DNA of 64,000 nucleotides from Liriodendron chinense (lineage: Eukaryota > Streptophyta > Magnoliopsida > Magnoliales > Magnoliaceae): positions 310,001-374,000 of the forward strand of contig ML058447.1 in the NCBI GenBank assembly GCA_003013855.2, in the 5' to 3' direction. The notes under the pieces are model-generated. The model searched no databases and had not been told where the DNA came from. It worked only from the letters and a program-made list of their open reading frames with translations. The translations under genes and the position numbers were made by a program. Positions 33,471-44,833 of the stretch are shown here, piece by piece. Numbering within the stretch: the stretch's first letter is position 1; each line of letters starts with the position of its first letter.

Positions 33471-35140
33471 TGTTCAAATGGTTTCTGTGACCGAGCCTTT
33501 TGGCTTTCATCTTTTTGTATCTTGGCATGTGGCACGACCGCACTGATACTGGAGTTCAGTTCGATCGTACTTTGAGTGCATTGGATCCGATGGTCTCCGG
33601 GGAAACCGCGAGATATCGGATCTTATTTGATTTTTGCGTCGGCTCCTACCCAGAGATATGGAAGATCTCCTGGTATTTTGGAGGCAGAACGCTCTACTGG
33701 GAAAAATATTTTTTTTGGATTTTGAAAAGACACCCACTCTGGGGAGTGATACTCCGTGGGGTTTTTATTTGCAAATGGAAATATTTTTATCTTTTTGAAA
33801 TAAAAATCTGGTTTGCATGTGCCTCCACTAGGGATGCCTGTGGGGTCTTTAGCTAACCTACTTTTATTTTGAAAGCAGGTAAACATGATGATTGGTGCGA
33901 TGGATGCTGATGCATGGAGATGCATGATGAATGCATGGTTTGGCTCATTCTCTTTTCGTTTGATGATTTTACTTTTGCTGGAGATGCAGAGAATTTTGAG
34001 CTTATTGCTTGCAGGGTTGTTCTCCCTGGGGATTTTTCTTTTTGATACGGAGGTTTAGACAGCTGGTTGGTCAAGATCCCGACCCGTGGTCGATCAGGCC
34101 CATCGTCCCAAGATGCTGTTTCTTTGCTAATGAGAATGTACGAGGATATTATTCGACTTCAAGATGTTCTTCTGGGCATACATGTGATTGAGATGGTGTT
34201 TGGTTGCCCGTTTTGGTCAAGATTCCAATTTGCGGACGATTGGATCCGTCATCCCAAATTGTGAAGAGAGTGGAGTTCAAGACTCCTGAAGTGTAGTGCT
34301 GGGGATAATTTTTGTGATTTTTGTAAATATGTGGTCCGAATCTTTACCTGAGAGGGTAGAGATTGGTTTATTGAAAACACAGTAAATATTTTTGTATTTT
34401 TGAGGATATTTTCTTTGAAAGCAAGAGAAGTATTTTTGTGATTTTTGACAATATTTTGATTGAAAGCAAGGGAAATATTTTTGTGGTTTTTGAAAATATT
34501 TTGATTGAAAGCAAGGGAAATATTTTTGTGATTTTTGAAGAGGTGATTTTGCAATGTTTTTGTATTTTGTGATTTTTCTGAAATGCAGGGAAAAGATGTG
34601 GAATTTCCATCCACTTCCAGCTTCTACTGCTGGTAAGGCACCCGATCCATTTTACGTCAGCGAGCAAGACGGGTCTCACACAGTTAAGTGCCGTAGTTTT
34701 ACATCTTCGGATGAGGGGATTTTGAGGGTTTTCAGTCAACACACCCACAAAGTTGCCTGTTCCTCATGTGCAATGCACATAGACCATGTATCATCTGACG
34801 GACTCCTTCGGCCACAAAATGAGCCACATCCTCACATTTCCCTTAGTCAATCCAGTTTGGGGCCTTACGTTGCTCACAATTCCGTGAGGGTGCGCTCCAC
34901 CTCCCAACAGCCTTAATCCCCTTCATGAGTTCTAGGAACAGGGAACATCCGTCAGCTTCAACAGCGACTTCCAAATCAAGGTTGTCTATCACGGTGCGTT
35001 CAACACGAACAGGATTGCGGAGTTCTGCCCGCCTTAGCCCTTACCTGTTTAGAAGATTCCAGACACCCGTACGATCAAGTGTCAGCCATGCCTGGAACAG
35101 GTTAGGAAAGAAAGCCCCCGAGAAGTTAATCCCAGTGTAG
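33471..35140 (-). other. non-coding block of element 2 with AAATATTTTTGTGATTTTTG repeats
   Basis: No gene. GAAAGCAAGGGAAATATTTT recurs at about 55-bp spacing between 34310 and 34590. Matches element 1 26446-28080 reversed, with a different repeat count. Confidence 0.6.
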
Positions 35141-35146
35141 TTTTAG

Positions 35147-36052
35147 GTCTTCGGACCGCTGGGGATGAATTTATGTGGTTGAAACTGGTGGTGAAAAATT
35201 TTTGTTTTATATTTTATATTTTTTTTTGTTGTTTTGAAAAAGTTCCAGACTTCAACTCGAGTAATCGAGATTGACACTGGTTTTTATGGAAAGCTTAGAA
35301 ATGTTTTTGGTATTTTGAAATGATCCGGGTTATCGAACCATGATCCCAACGGTCGAGGCCGATGCCGGTTTTTAGTTGAAAGCGAGAAAGGTCCCCCGAG
35401 AAATTAATCCCAGTGTAGTTTTAAGGTCTTCGGACCATGAAACTGTACAAAAGAGGGGCAAACATGTTTTTTTTTTTTTAGGAAAAAATGTCCGGTGTCA
35501 GCGGATGGACAATCCAGACTGATGCCGGTTTTTATTGAAAATCTCTCGGGATGTCGATCCCGACGTAGTTTAAGGTCTTCGGAGCAAAACTTTAAAAGAG
35601 GCAGATATTTTTTTTGTTTTTCTGAAAATGTCCGAGATCGTTAGGTCTTGATTCGATCCAACTGATGTCAGCTTTTATTGAAAATCCCTCGGGATTTTGA
35701 TCCCGACGTAGTTTAAGGTCTTCGGACCATGAAACTGTACAGGTAAGTGTTGGAAATGCATAAATCTATTTTTTTGTGGTTTTTGAAAGTACCCGGTGTC
35801 ATCGGATCTTGATTGGAGCAATCAAGACCAATACCGGCTTTTATTGAAAATCTCTCGGGATGTGAATCCCGACGTAGTTTAAGGTCTTCGGACCCAAAAA
35901 CTGTGCATGACAGGGAAAGCCTATTTTTTGTTCTTTTTTTTTGTGGAAAATATCCGGTATTAGCGGATCTTGATTCGACGATCCAGACTGCTATCGGTTT
36001 TTATTAAAATCTCTTGGGATGTCGATCCCGACGTAGTTTAAGGTCTTCGGAC
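35147..36052 (-). repeat. about 150-bp double-hairpin array of element 2 (6 units)
   Basis: GGTCTTCGGACC or close variants occur near 35147, 35427, 35573, 35717, 35882 and 36041. Preceding palindromes include CGGGAT-GTCG-ATCCCG, CGGGAT-TTTG-ATCCCG and CGGGAT-GTGA-ATCCCG: stems constant and loops variable. The 450-bp segmental duplication of element 1 is absent. Confidence 0.8.
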
Positions 36053-36406
36053 CCTGAAACTGTACAAAAGAGCAACAATCCAGGTTGGAGACTGCGGGAA
36101 TTCTCTTTGGAATGGTTCGGATCATCAGGTCATACCTTTGGATGGTTGAGATCATTGTTTGATCAAGTCAATCTTTTTCTTTCTTTTCTTGAAAATTCCA
36201 TGAAACTTTTCCACATCATCATCCCAATTTTTCACCCATTTCTCATGAGATGAGATTTTGGTGAGATTTCTTCCTTTTTCTCACCATTCTCTTCCATCAC
36301 TTCAATCTTACATGGAGGTACAAGATTCACTTGCAACCACCCTTCCCAAGGAGGAGTTCTTCCCAAGGAGAGGAGGTGAGAAGTCACCTCACTTAGGTGG
36401 AGGCTA

Positions 36407-36429
36407 GGACGGCCTCCCATGGGCCGCCC
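36407..36429. promoter_or_regulatory. GC palindrome in the gene A promoter (element 2)
   Basis: Reverse complement of the element 1 copy (25017-25039): on the + strand GGACGGCCTCC, then CATGGG, then CCGCCC. It ends 62 bp before the TATA box. Confidence 0.55.
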
Positions 36430-36490
36430 GACCGGTCTGTGCCTCCTGGTCTCTTCAGGGGGCTGGGTAAAAGGGTGCCCTCCCCTTTTC

Positions 36491-36498
36491 TATATAAC
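36491..36498 (+). promoter_or_regulatory. TATA box of antisense gene A (element 2)
   Basis: TATATAAC followed by a C-rich and then CT-rich stretch, as in element 1. A start site near 36520-36530 is predicted. Confidence 0.6.
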
Positions 36499-38585
36499 AT
36501 GGGGTACCCTCCCCCCTTCAAACGTGCAATCTCTCTCTTCTCTCTCTCATGCTCTTTCTTTCTTGAAGTTTCCTCTCTCTTCTTTGGTGGTCCTTTGCTC
36601 TTTTCAAGTGGTGGGCCTTAGAGAAGTCTTGGGACAGCAAGGTGGTCCTTCTTTAGTGAGTGGTAAAGGTATGGACCACTTCCTTTTTCTTTCTTGTCTT
36701 TTTCCTTCTTCATTGTTTCTCATGGTTCCTTTCTTTTCTTCATGTAGATATTTCAAAAGAAGTGAAGGTGGGCCCAAGTGTTTTGGCCATTTTCTAGATC
36801 TCAAGACTCTTTTAAAGGTGGTGCATGGAGAAGGACATTGCAAGCTCTCCACTTCATTTGTTTTCTTCTTTTCACACTCCCCTCATGTGTATGTAAAGGG
36901 TGATTTTGCCATGTCATCAAGTGTGCATGGCAAAATACTCTATCTTTTTCATAGGAGTTGGGCCTCTTTTCATGTGTATCAAATGGGCTCAAAGTGAAGT
37001 CATGGCCCTTGGTGTATTTGATGGGCCCAATGCTTCCTTTTGGGCTCCCTCTTACTTTCTCTTTCTTGTCATTTCCTTTGGAGCTTTCTTTTTCTTTCCC
37101 ATCTTCTTTCCAAGATTTGGGCCCATGGGCATGGTAGGGCCCATCTCAAGTTTTGGGCTCATGGGGCTCACTTTGGGTGACCCCATCTTTCTTCACGTGT
37201 GTATGGACCAAGATGACTAGCCCATTTTTCATTTAGATCTCAAGTGGGCTAGATCTCCTAGTTGGGCCTATATGGACAAGTAGCCCAACTCTTCCATCAT
37301 TTCTTGATTATGATGTACATCCTTGTACAAAGTCTGGTGGGCTCCTTGGAGTTTTTATATGGATGGGCTTTTGGGCCTTCATTGGAATTTGGACACTTCT
37401 TTGAACCATGTGTGCCCCACTACACTTTGTTCATGTAGGATTTTTCTTTTCATGCTTTTTCATTGATGGATGGAGGACTTGAGTTACTTGACCATCTACA
37501 AGTCCCATGAGTGAGTTGTTCCAACAATCTCACTAAATTCAAATAGTTTTTCCTTGAGGTAGGGATGTGGTTCTCAAGAGCTTCCCTTTAATGCTATCAA
37601 CCTCAAACGGATGATCCTCAAGTGAGCTATCTATACAACCATAGCTCCTTGATTTTTCTTTGGGGGTTTGGTGGGTCATCCACCATCATTCTCAAGTATG
37701 AGTGATTTCTTCTTCCATTTGTGAGAAAGAATGGTACCCATAAGTTGCCCATTTTTGTCCCCATGCTTTGGGACATTTTGGATTTTGATCTTCAAGTGGG
37801 CTACGTGTACCATTCTTACCCATTTTCATGATGGTTGGGTGACTCATCAAGCCATGCTCTTTTGTGCTCAAATGGTCTCTCTTTTTTGTGAACAAGTTGG
37901 TGCACATAAGTTGCCCAAACTTGTCTTTTCATGGGCATTTTCAACTTTGATTCTTCATGTGGGCTATGTGCATCAACTTTCTACCCTTAGCTTCTTTGAT
38001 TCATATGTTTGTGGGTAGACCTCCTTGTTGTATTCTCATGGTCAAAACTTTCATCAAGATGAGGCACATAAGGTTGCCCATGGTTAACCCATGAATGGGT
38101 TCTCATATTCTCCAAAGTGGGCTATGTGCTCTCTCCCATCCATTGAGATGAGGCATTTGGGTTGCTCTTGGGGGCCCGTTTCCTTTCTATCCCCCACTTG
38201 TCCATGCATATGTGTAAAAAGATGAGAATCATGACCTTGGCATAAAAGTGGGTCCATCCTTGGCCACATGTGGACTTTGAAGAGGAACTTCTCATGTGAA
38301 GTAGGATTCTCATCTTTTGTTGATCTCATGGCACTTGAGTGCATGTGTTGTCCAAAATGTGTTCTTGGATGATAGACTTTTCTCGCCTAAGGCATGCCAT
38401 GCAACCTTCTTTAAGGTGGGCCTTACTTTTTCCAATGGGCCCAACACATATCCTAAGTGACACATGGAGTTGGACTTTAGATTTTGCATTGGAATGTGAG
38501 TCCAATCCCATGGGTTTCTTAGATGATAATTTGGATTTTAACGGGTAAAGGATAGGGACTTACCTTGCCAAGCTTGTAGGATTCC

Positions 38586-40080
38586 ATGGCGGATGGTACC
38601 AGGGGCCACCGAGTGGTTGACGAGGATGATCCTGCTTTCATTGTCCGCCGAGGGGACCACATGTGTTCCCTAGCTATGGAGCATCAACCTCTTCCTGCTA
38701 TCAAGGGTCGAGGTACTAGGGATCGCTGGGACAATTGGATGAAAGAGCCACAGCCCTTGCTCGAGCGAGTACTAGATGGTACTCCTTTTGCTGGCCTCCT
38801 CACCCTACGCTTCCATAATAACGACGCCAACCGCATGATGCTTGCGGCCCTTTGTGAGAGGTGGCGGGATGAGACCCACACCTTTCAGCTCCCTTGTGGG
38901 GAGTGGGGAATAACCCCCTTGGATATTTACATGCAGATAGGTTTCCCGTTTCATGGGGTAATTGTCCCTCAAGTTAGCTCTCTAGCTCCCCTCTCTTCCA
39001 CTGATTGGCTGCGGCTTGTCGGTGACGTCCCTCCTGAGGGTGAATTCCAAGGCCATCAAGTGAAGATGCGATGGTTTTACAACAATTTTGCTTCCGTCGT
39101 CCCTACCACCGAGCGAGAGGCCCTCCACAAGGCGCGGGCCATGATCACTTATGCTTTTGGATCCTTTCTCTTTTGCCATGCGAATGAGAGAGTTGATCCT
39201 AAATTTCTTCGTTTAGTCGAGGACCTTCATCACCCCTATAACTGGAACGGGGCCATCCTGACCCGTCTCTTTCAAGGTCTGGACAAGACCTGTCGGCATA
39301 GCCGGTCCTTCACAGGCTTCTGGCCTGTCGTTGAGGTACCTCTTCTTTCATCTTCCTTGGAGCCATTTGCCTTCTTTCTCTCTCTGATCATTAAATGTGC
39401 TTTTATCCAGACCTGCTTTTATGATTATTTTCCGCATCTTGCGCCGAGGATGCGAGATGACATTGAACCCTCTCAGTATCGCCACATGTACTGGCATCAA
39501 CAGAATCGTCAGCGGAACTCCCGAGTTCCCGGGGACAATTGGCGTGCTGATATAGACGGGCTGACAGTTGAGGATGTAAGTATCTTGTTTGTCTTCGTCC
39601 TTCGTGTCGTACTGTAATTGACCGTGGTAACCTTATTTGTTGCAGTTTGCCCGGATGCCGTACGCTAGTTTCCCTCTCTACTACACACCCCAGCGCGTGG
39701 AGGCATACGATGCTTCATGTCTCCGTATTATGCTTTCTGACGCTGAGTCCTTCCAATGGTACTTGGGAGAGAGATTGCTTCGGCAAGTCACTGGGGTGGC
39801 TCGGGTCCCCTGTTCTGCACCTCCTCCAGCTGCTCGGATGCCAGTTGATGAGAGAATTGAGGCTCTGGTGGGCCAGCCTGGCTTCCGTTTCACGATCCCG
39901 GATCGTGATTATGACGAGTGGTATCTGCTGTTTGGCCAGGGGCCTCTGCTTCCTTCGCTTTATGTTCCAGGTGGCCGTCGCAGGTATGCTGGAGGTTCGG
40001 TGACTGCTCCTTTGATGGATCTTTATCGTCGGGAGCGGGACGCGAGGAGGGACGATGATGATTATGTTGGCGACTTGTAG
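38586..40080 (+). CDS. antisense gene A of element 2: plant mobile domain protein, two exons, 474 aa
   Basis: Exon 1 38586-39575 (330 codons), intron 39576-39645 (70 nt, GTAAGTATC...TTGTTGCAG), exon 2 39646-40080, joined in phase 0 to an intact frame. The PMD signature is clear at residues about 75-125: LCERWRDETHTFQ, LPCGEWGITPLDIY and GFPFHG. The middle part has FCHANERVDPKFLRLVEDL and a Trp/Arg-rich stretch. The C-terminus has RFTIPDRDYDEWYLLFGQG and ends GDL. A 75-nt in-frame stretch 39336-39410 has canonical intron ends (GAG|GTACCT, ATCCAG|ACC), so a shorter isoform of about 449 aa is possible. The gene runs opposite to gag-pol. It differs from the element 1 copy by few amino acids. A regulatory or anti-silencing role is speculation. 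Confidence 0.82.
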
Positions 40081-40740
40081 CTGGCTCTGCTTTCTATGGC
40101 CTTGTACTTTTATTTTTGTCCCCTTTTGTATCAAGCTCTTTTGGATGAATATACAGGCTTTGATTTCTCCCAAATTCCTTGATGATGTCTGGATGCTTTG
40201 ACTCTTGACTCATTCCTTCATGATTTGAGACTACTTAGCTGCATGGGTGATGACTTGAACGGTTCAGATTGCTTGATTAGGCCTTGTGGGCCCACTTGAT
40301 GTTTAGATCTTGGATTCTGGCCCTTCTTTTGATGATCGAACCTTTGATCTTACTGCTCCGTGACTTGTGTAAGCTTTCCAATGGTTTGGATCCTGATGAT
40401 CTAGCCCTTGAATGGTTCAGATTGATAGATTCGGCCTTGTGGGCCCATTTGAGACCTTGGTTTTACTTTGGGGCACCTCTTTTGATGATTTGTGAGGTTA
40501 GGAATGCTTCTCATGGTGTGGATGATGGCTTGAACGTCTCAGATCGCTTGATTTGGCTTTGTGGGCCCACTTGATGATTAGATCTTGGATTCTTGCCCTT
40601 CTTGTGATGATCAAACCTTTGATCTTGTTGTTTGACGGCTCATGTAGGTTCTTCAATGGTTCAGATCATGATGATCTAGTCTTTGAATGGCTTGGATTGC
40701 TCGTGGCCCCCACTTGATCACTTTCCCCCTTCTTTGGCTT
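40081..40740 (+). repeat. spacer between antisense genes A and B, element 2
   Basis: Counterpart of 20700-21350, with GTGGGCCCACTTGATG, TTAGATCTTGGATTCT and CCCTTCTTTTGATGATC phrases repeated at about 275-bp spacing. It may hold the gene A terminator and the gene B promoter; no clear poly(A) signal or TATA box was recognised. Confidence 0.5.
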
Positions 40741-40944
40741 GATCAGCCATGTTCCGGCCACATTGCTTCGTGATTGGACCAGTGGGGCACCTTTTGTATG
40801 ATCTTGATCATCTTCAGTTGAAATTTGAAGTGGACCGGAGCCTTGGGCGGACCACGGAGCGCCATCTGCTGAGGTGGAGTGTCAGCCTCACCTACCAAGA
40901 GCCCTGGAGCCAATCCCGCGGAGAGAGAGGAACCGCGTCCGTAC

Positions 40945-40967
40945 AGGCGGCCCAGGGCAGGCCGCCC
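40945..40967. promoter_or_regulatory. GC palindrome upstream of gene B (element 2)
   Basis: AGGCGGCC, CAGGGC and AGGCCGCCC in order, about 105 bp upstream of the ATG at 41073. One base of the outer arm differs from the element 1 copy. Confidence 0.5.
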
Positions 40968-41072
40968 AAGGCTCGCCTCTTGAGCGGCCTGGGCTGGCTC
41001 TGGTTCGGACACTCTCCTCTGTCCACTGTCCCTGTCTCCTCATTCCCTGCACGTCCGGGTTCGATTGCAGCC

Positions 41073-43690
41073 ATGAATATTCCTTTTGTCCCTTCTTTCC
41101 TTCTCTTTTTGTCTTTTTCTTTATTGATCCTCTCTTGGGCAGCCATTGATGATGGCTTGGGGGCCATTGTGGGAGAGATTGGTGGGTCCCATGTTGTAGC
41201 AATTGATGAAGGCTTTAAAGATGGTGAGGTGCCTTTGATTGATGGTGGGGATGGAGCATTGAATAGGGGTATTGATGATGAATTAGGGGTGGTTGTTGGG
41301 AGAGCTTTGAATGGCTCTATTAATGGTGGAATGGCTGTAATTCCAGATTTGGGTAGGCCTTTGATTGTGGGAGAAATGGATGGTATGGATAGGATGATAA
41401 GATGGGACATGGGTGAAGCTATGCATCCCTTGAGTGTGGGCCCCATGGATGATGTGATGGGTGGTGATGATGGGACTATGAGGGACATAGATGGGCTGAT
41501 CTCATGTCTGGATGGTATGGATGGCTCAGATGGTACCTTTGATGGTTTGGATGCTCTGGATGAGGGCCGAGATGTGCGGCACACTTGTTTGGGTGGTCTT
41601 GATGTGATCATTGATGATGTCCCCTTGATGATGGACGGTGTAGATGCCTCGATGATCCCTTTGATCGGCCAGGATGATGACTGGATTCATGATTTCCTGT
41701 TGGAGGGGGCCGCAGGTCCAGATCTGACCGTTGATTCTTTGATCGGGGTTGCCGGGACCCTTCTGGATGGTTCAGATGTATTCTTTGACGGTCGGATTGG
41801 TCAGGATGCCACGATGTGCGGTGTGATCTTCTCTGATGGCTCTTTTGGTTGGGAGCATTGTCCTTCTTTTGGTCATCGGCCCTTTGCGCACTCTGTTCAT
41901 GAGGTGGGCGAGTCTTTTCATGCGGCTGAGATTATGACAGTTTCAGACAGCGATGCGACCATATCAGACATAACCATCACTGAGGGCAGGTCAGGGGCTG
42001 TTGAGTCTGCAGAGGTTCCAGCATTTCCTTCTCCTTCCCCCGTTGACCTTCCGATCCTTGATGAGCTGTCCTCGATTTCTGGGCCTTTTGTTCTGGAGGG
42101 GGTGCCAGTGAGGACTTGTCAGCTGCTTCCTCGTCCTTCTTGCTCGCCACGACTGCTTGCTTGGCTCGACAGGTTGTCAGCTTATGAGATTCGAGATTTG
42201 GAGTCTTATGGCTTCGGCAGTCTGATCCATATGGCCAGAGTTGATATTGATTGGAGGATGCTTGGAGCTGCCTTGATTGACTGGGTCCCTTCGTTGAACT
42301 TGTTTGCGTTCAACGATATGGAGATGGGGCCTTCTTTGGAGGAGCTTGCACGCTTGACAGGCCTGCCCTGGGATTACACTCAGTATTTCTCGCTGAAGAC
42401 GTCGCCGAAGACTGCCACACCGCAGAACTGGTTCGGGATCCCCTATCTTGTTCGGCCTGCAGCTGGTGGCCAGGATGCCGTAGTGTTCTCCTTGGACTTA
42501 CTGTATGATCTTTTCTCGGGTCTTCGGAGTGTGGCCGATTCTACCTTTGCTCGGAACGCACTGATGTTCTGCTTGATAGCTGAGGTGCTGTTTTCGGGAT
42601 GGCGCAGGTCCCAGACTCCTTTGCTTTTTGAGGTGATGAGCCGAGCTGTCCGTCGGCAGGGGATCATTTCTCTCATCTTGGCCGAGCTATTCGATGGGTT
42701 GACCGACTGTGCCCTGGGCCGCACTCGTGTCCTTCGCGGCTGTTGTGCTTTCCTTCAGGTATCTTTTCTGCACCTTTTTTCTTCTTACTTTGCTAGGAAT
42801 TGTTTTGCTCTAGCTGAACTTCTTTTGCTTTCTGTGATCAGGTCTGGCTATGGGAGCGTCTTTCTCTGACCGTTCCTGTACCTCTTCCTGGCATCCCTAG
42901 CTCTGACATCATGCGTTATATCATGGAGTTCCTTCCGCATACGGCTAGAATGAGCGAGCCCTTGTATCGCAGGATGTTCGCTGACCTGCGTGACTGGAAC
43001 GTTCGTTGGGAGTCATCTTGGCCTTTACTTCCTCCAGTGCTTTGCGATGCACACCGCCTTCCTTTGATGTTGGTAGGCTTTCGATCTTACTTCTCTTATC
43101 ATCCCATCCGGTTCCTGCGGCAGTTTGGATACGAGCAGGATGTTCCTCTTTTCGCTTTTACGGGTATCGGGCGTCGGGCACTTCCACCTAGATCCTCTGA
43201 CTTCAAGACCCGGATTGATTGTTCTTGGGCGAGTTATTTGACAGCTGACTTGCTGGGATTTGAGCTACGGACTTTTCTGATGGCGACCGCCCTGTATCAG
43301 TATTGGGTTGCTGAGCAGTCTTTGTATCGACGTATCCCTTGTTGGCACCAGATTGCTGATGGGGATGAGCAGGATATTCTTGGAGATGCTGGCTCTTCAT
43401 CTGGTTCATATGAACCTTTTGAGGAGCGCCCGTTTATCGATCCTGGCTTCCTTTTGGCCACTCATGGCCATTTGCTGTCTGAGATCTCCGCACTTCGGTA
43501 TCATTGTGAGATGATGTCGAGGAGATTGGCTGCCGATCGGAGGTTGTCTGACGAGGAGGCAGCGATCCGTATCCTTGAGCGCGATGAGGCGCATTACCTG
43601 CGTATGGAGGTGAGCAGGTTGAGAGAGAGGCTATCTTTTTATGAGTCAGAGGACTCACCTGATGTGGCCGAGGAGGAGGGTAGAGATTGA
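41073..43690 (+). CDS. antisense gene B of element 2: PMD-like protein, two exons, 844 codons
   Basis: Exon 1 41073-42758 (562 codons), intron 42759-42841 (83 nt, CAG|GTATCT...GATCAG|GTC), exon 2 42842-43690 (282 codons plus stop). Both exons match element 1 exactly in length. The N-terminus MNIPFVPSFLLFLSFSLLIL is strongly hydrophobic (signal peptide or anchor). Then comes an Asp/Gly/Met/Ile-rich, acidic, low-complexity region to about residue 280. The C-terminal half carries DWVPSLNLFAFNDMEMG, SLEELARLTGLPWD, NWFGIPYLVRP and a second-exon stretch with YHPIRFLRQFGYEQD. This resembles PMD-like proteins found in plant retroelements. An in-frame Met further upstream (40749) could extend the protein, but the hydrophobic start at 41073 is shared with element 1 and is preferred. 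Confidence 0.75.
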
Positions 43691-44149
43691 TTGTGTTGGC
43701 CACCTGCACATTCCCTTTTTTGCATATATGATTGATGATGATGCATTTTTGTATTTTTTTTTGAAAAAGATGGTATGATATGTGTAAAAGAAATATGATG
43801 CATTTAATTTAAAAAGGAAAACTGTTTGAAAATCTATTGTGCCATGAGTTGTCTTGTGAGTGAGTATCTGAATTTTGTGTTGGGATATAGGAATCAGAAC
43901 TGGGGCTCGGCCAATGCTTTGGCCGATGTCTCGAGATTAACTTGTGTGTTCCTTTGGTTCCCGAGAGATGTAGGCAACGGAAACTGTTGCCTCCTGAGAT
44001 TGTCAGAACTTGTAGAGCTCTTCGTTCCTGACTGCACTTCTTCTTGTTCTTGAACTATGATTGCTCGAACCGATCTGGACCGTCTGACTTCTTGGTACCT
44101 GCACTTTTATTTTTTTCTTTTCTTTTTTTTTCATTTGAGCCATTTTTGC
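43691..44149. other. 3' flank of gene B and post-pol spacer, element 2
   Basis: AT-rich, with TGATGATGATGCATTTTTG after the gene B stop. No gene is supported; it is the counterpart of 17283-17737. Confidence 0.5.
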
Positions 44150-44364
44150 CTGCAGCGCTCTTTCGAGTTTTCACTACAGCCGGCTTTTTCCCGTCATTTT
44201 TGCCCGTGGCGCCCTTTCGGGTTTTCACCACGTCTCGGGTATTTGGTCTTGCCTGCCCCTTGGCAGCTATGCTGTTTTTACCCTTGGCGCCCTTTCAGGT
44301 TTTCACCAAGTCCGCTGTATGCCCACTGTTTTTACTCGGAGCGCCCTTTCGGGTTTTCACTCCG
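44150..44364 (-). ncRNA. array of four GAAA-capped hairpins, element 2
   Basis: Units at 44337-44364, 44283-44310, 44205-44232 and 44150-44179 in element order. Outer stems match element 1 in the first three. In the fourth, CTGTAG pairs with CTGCAG, whereas element 1 has CTGTGG with CTACAG: both arms changed, yet each copy keeps six pairs with one wobble. The inner stem of unit 3 is CCC/GGG here against CCT/GGG in element 1. Confidence 0.75.
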
Positions 44365-44830
44365 CCCTCTTTGTTTAGGCACACATTTCTTTTTTTTTCT
44401 TTTTTTTTTCTTTCTTTCCGGATCTCTGGATAACTGCGGCGGCTAGAGGTCGGGAATCCGTCGTTGCTGGCCGATGGCAGTCTTTCAGCCCTTATCCTAA
44501 GTTACGATGATAGAGCTGTCGGTCTTTGCTAAAGACCCCTCTGAGATGAATGGATGGATGACTGTGTTTCTTCTTGGGTTGATTTTTTCTTGGGTGCTTT
44601 GCTTTGGCTTCCCTTTTTCTTTCTCTTTTCTTCTCTCTTTTTTTTTGTATTCTTTTTCTCTTTTTTTTTTTTGTATTTTTCCTCCTCTTTCTTTTTTTTG
44701 TATTTGTATTTTCTCTTTTTGACTCTCCTTATTTGAAACACTTGTTGGTGGACGGGATGATTTCTCAGAGGTCTCAGCTTTGACCTCTTGACTTCAGCTC
44801 TATTAAAGTAACTCTTGATAAGGTCAGAAT
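44365..44830 (-). other. post-pol non-coding block of element 2 with T/C tract
   Basis: Reverse counterpart of 16579-17060. A pyrimidine tract with many TTTTTT and TCTTTTTC words lies at about 44600-44720. Its composition differs from element 1 by repeat-length changes. No gene. Confidence 0.6.
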
Positions 44831-44833
44831 AAC

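Larger units (their letters stand above)
36053..38585 (+). other. promoter and 5' leader of antisense gene A in element 2
   Basis: Contains the palindrome at 36407-36429, a TATA box at 36491-36498 (TATATAAC), then a C- and CT-rich presumed start region, and about 2.1 kb of non-coding leader to the ATG at 38586. An open frame of 192 codons (36419-36997) begins upstream of the TATA box and has no recognised domain. The acceptor-like CTTGCCAAGCTTGTAG ends just before the ATG. Confidence 0.5.

Noticed and set aside
36419..36997. 192-codon frame near the gene A promoter
   Set aside because: It begins upstream of the predicted TATA box, has no domain, and its counterpart in element 1 is shorter and altered.
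40892..41611. 239-codon frame opposite gene B exon 1
   Set aside because: It is the complement of an Asp/Gly/Met-rich repeat region and has no independent support.
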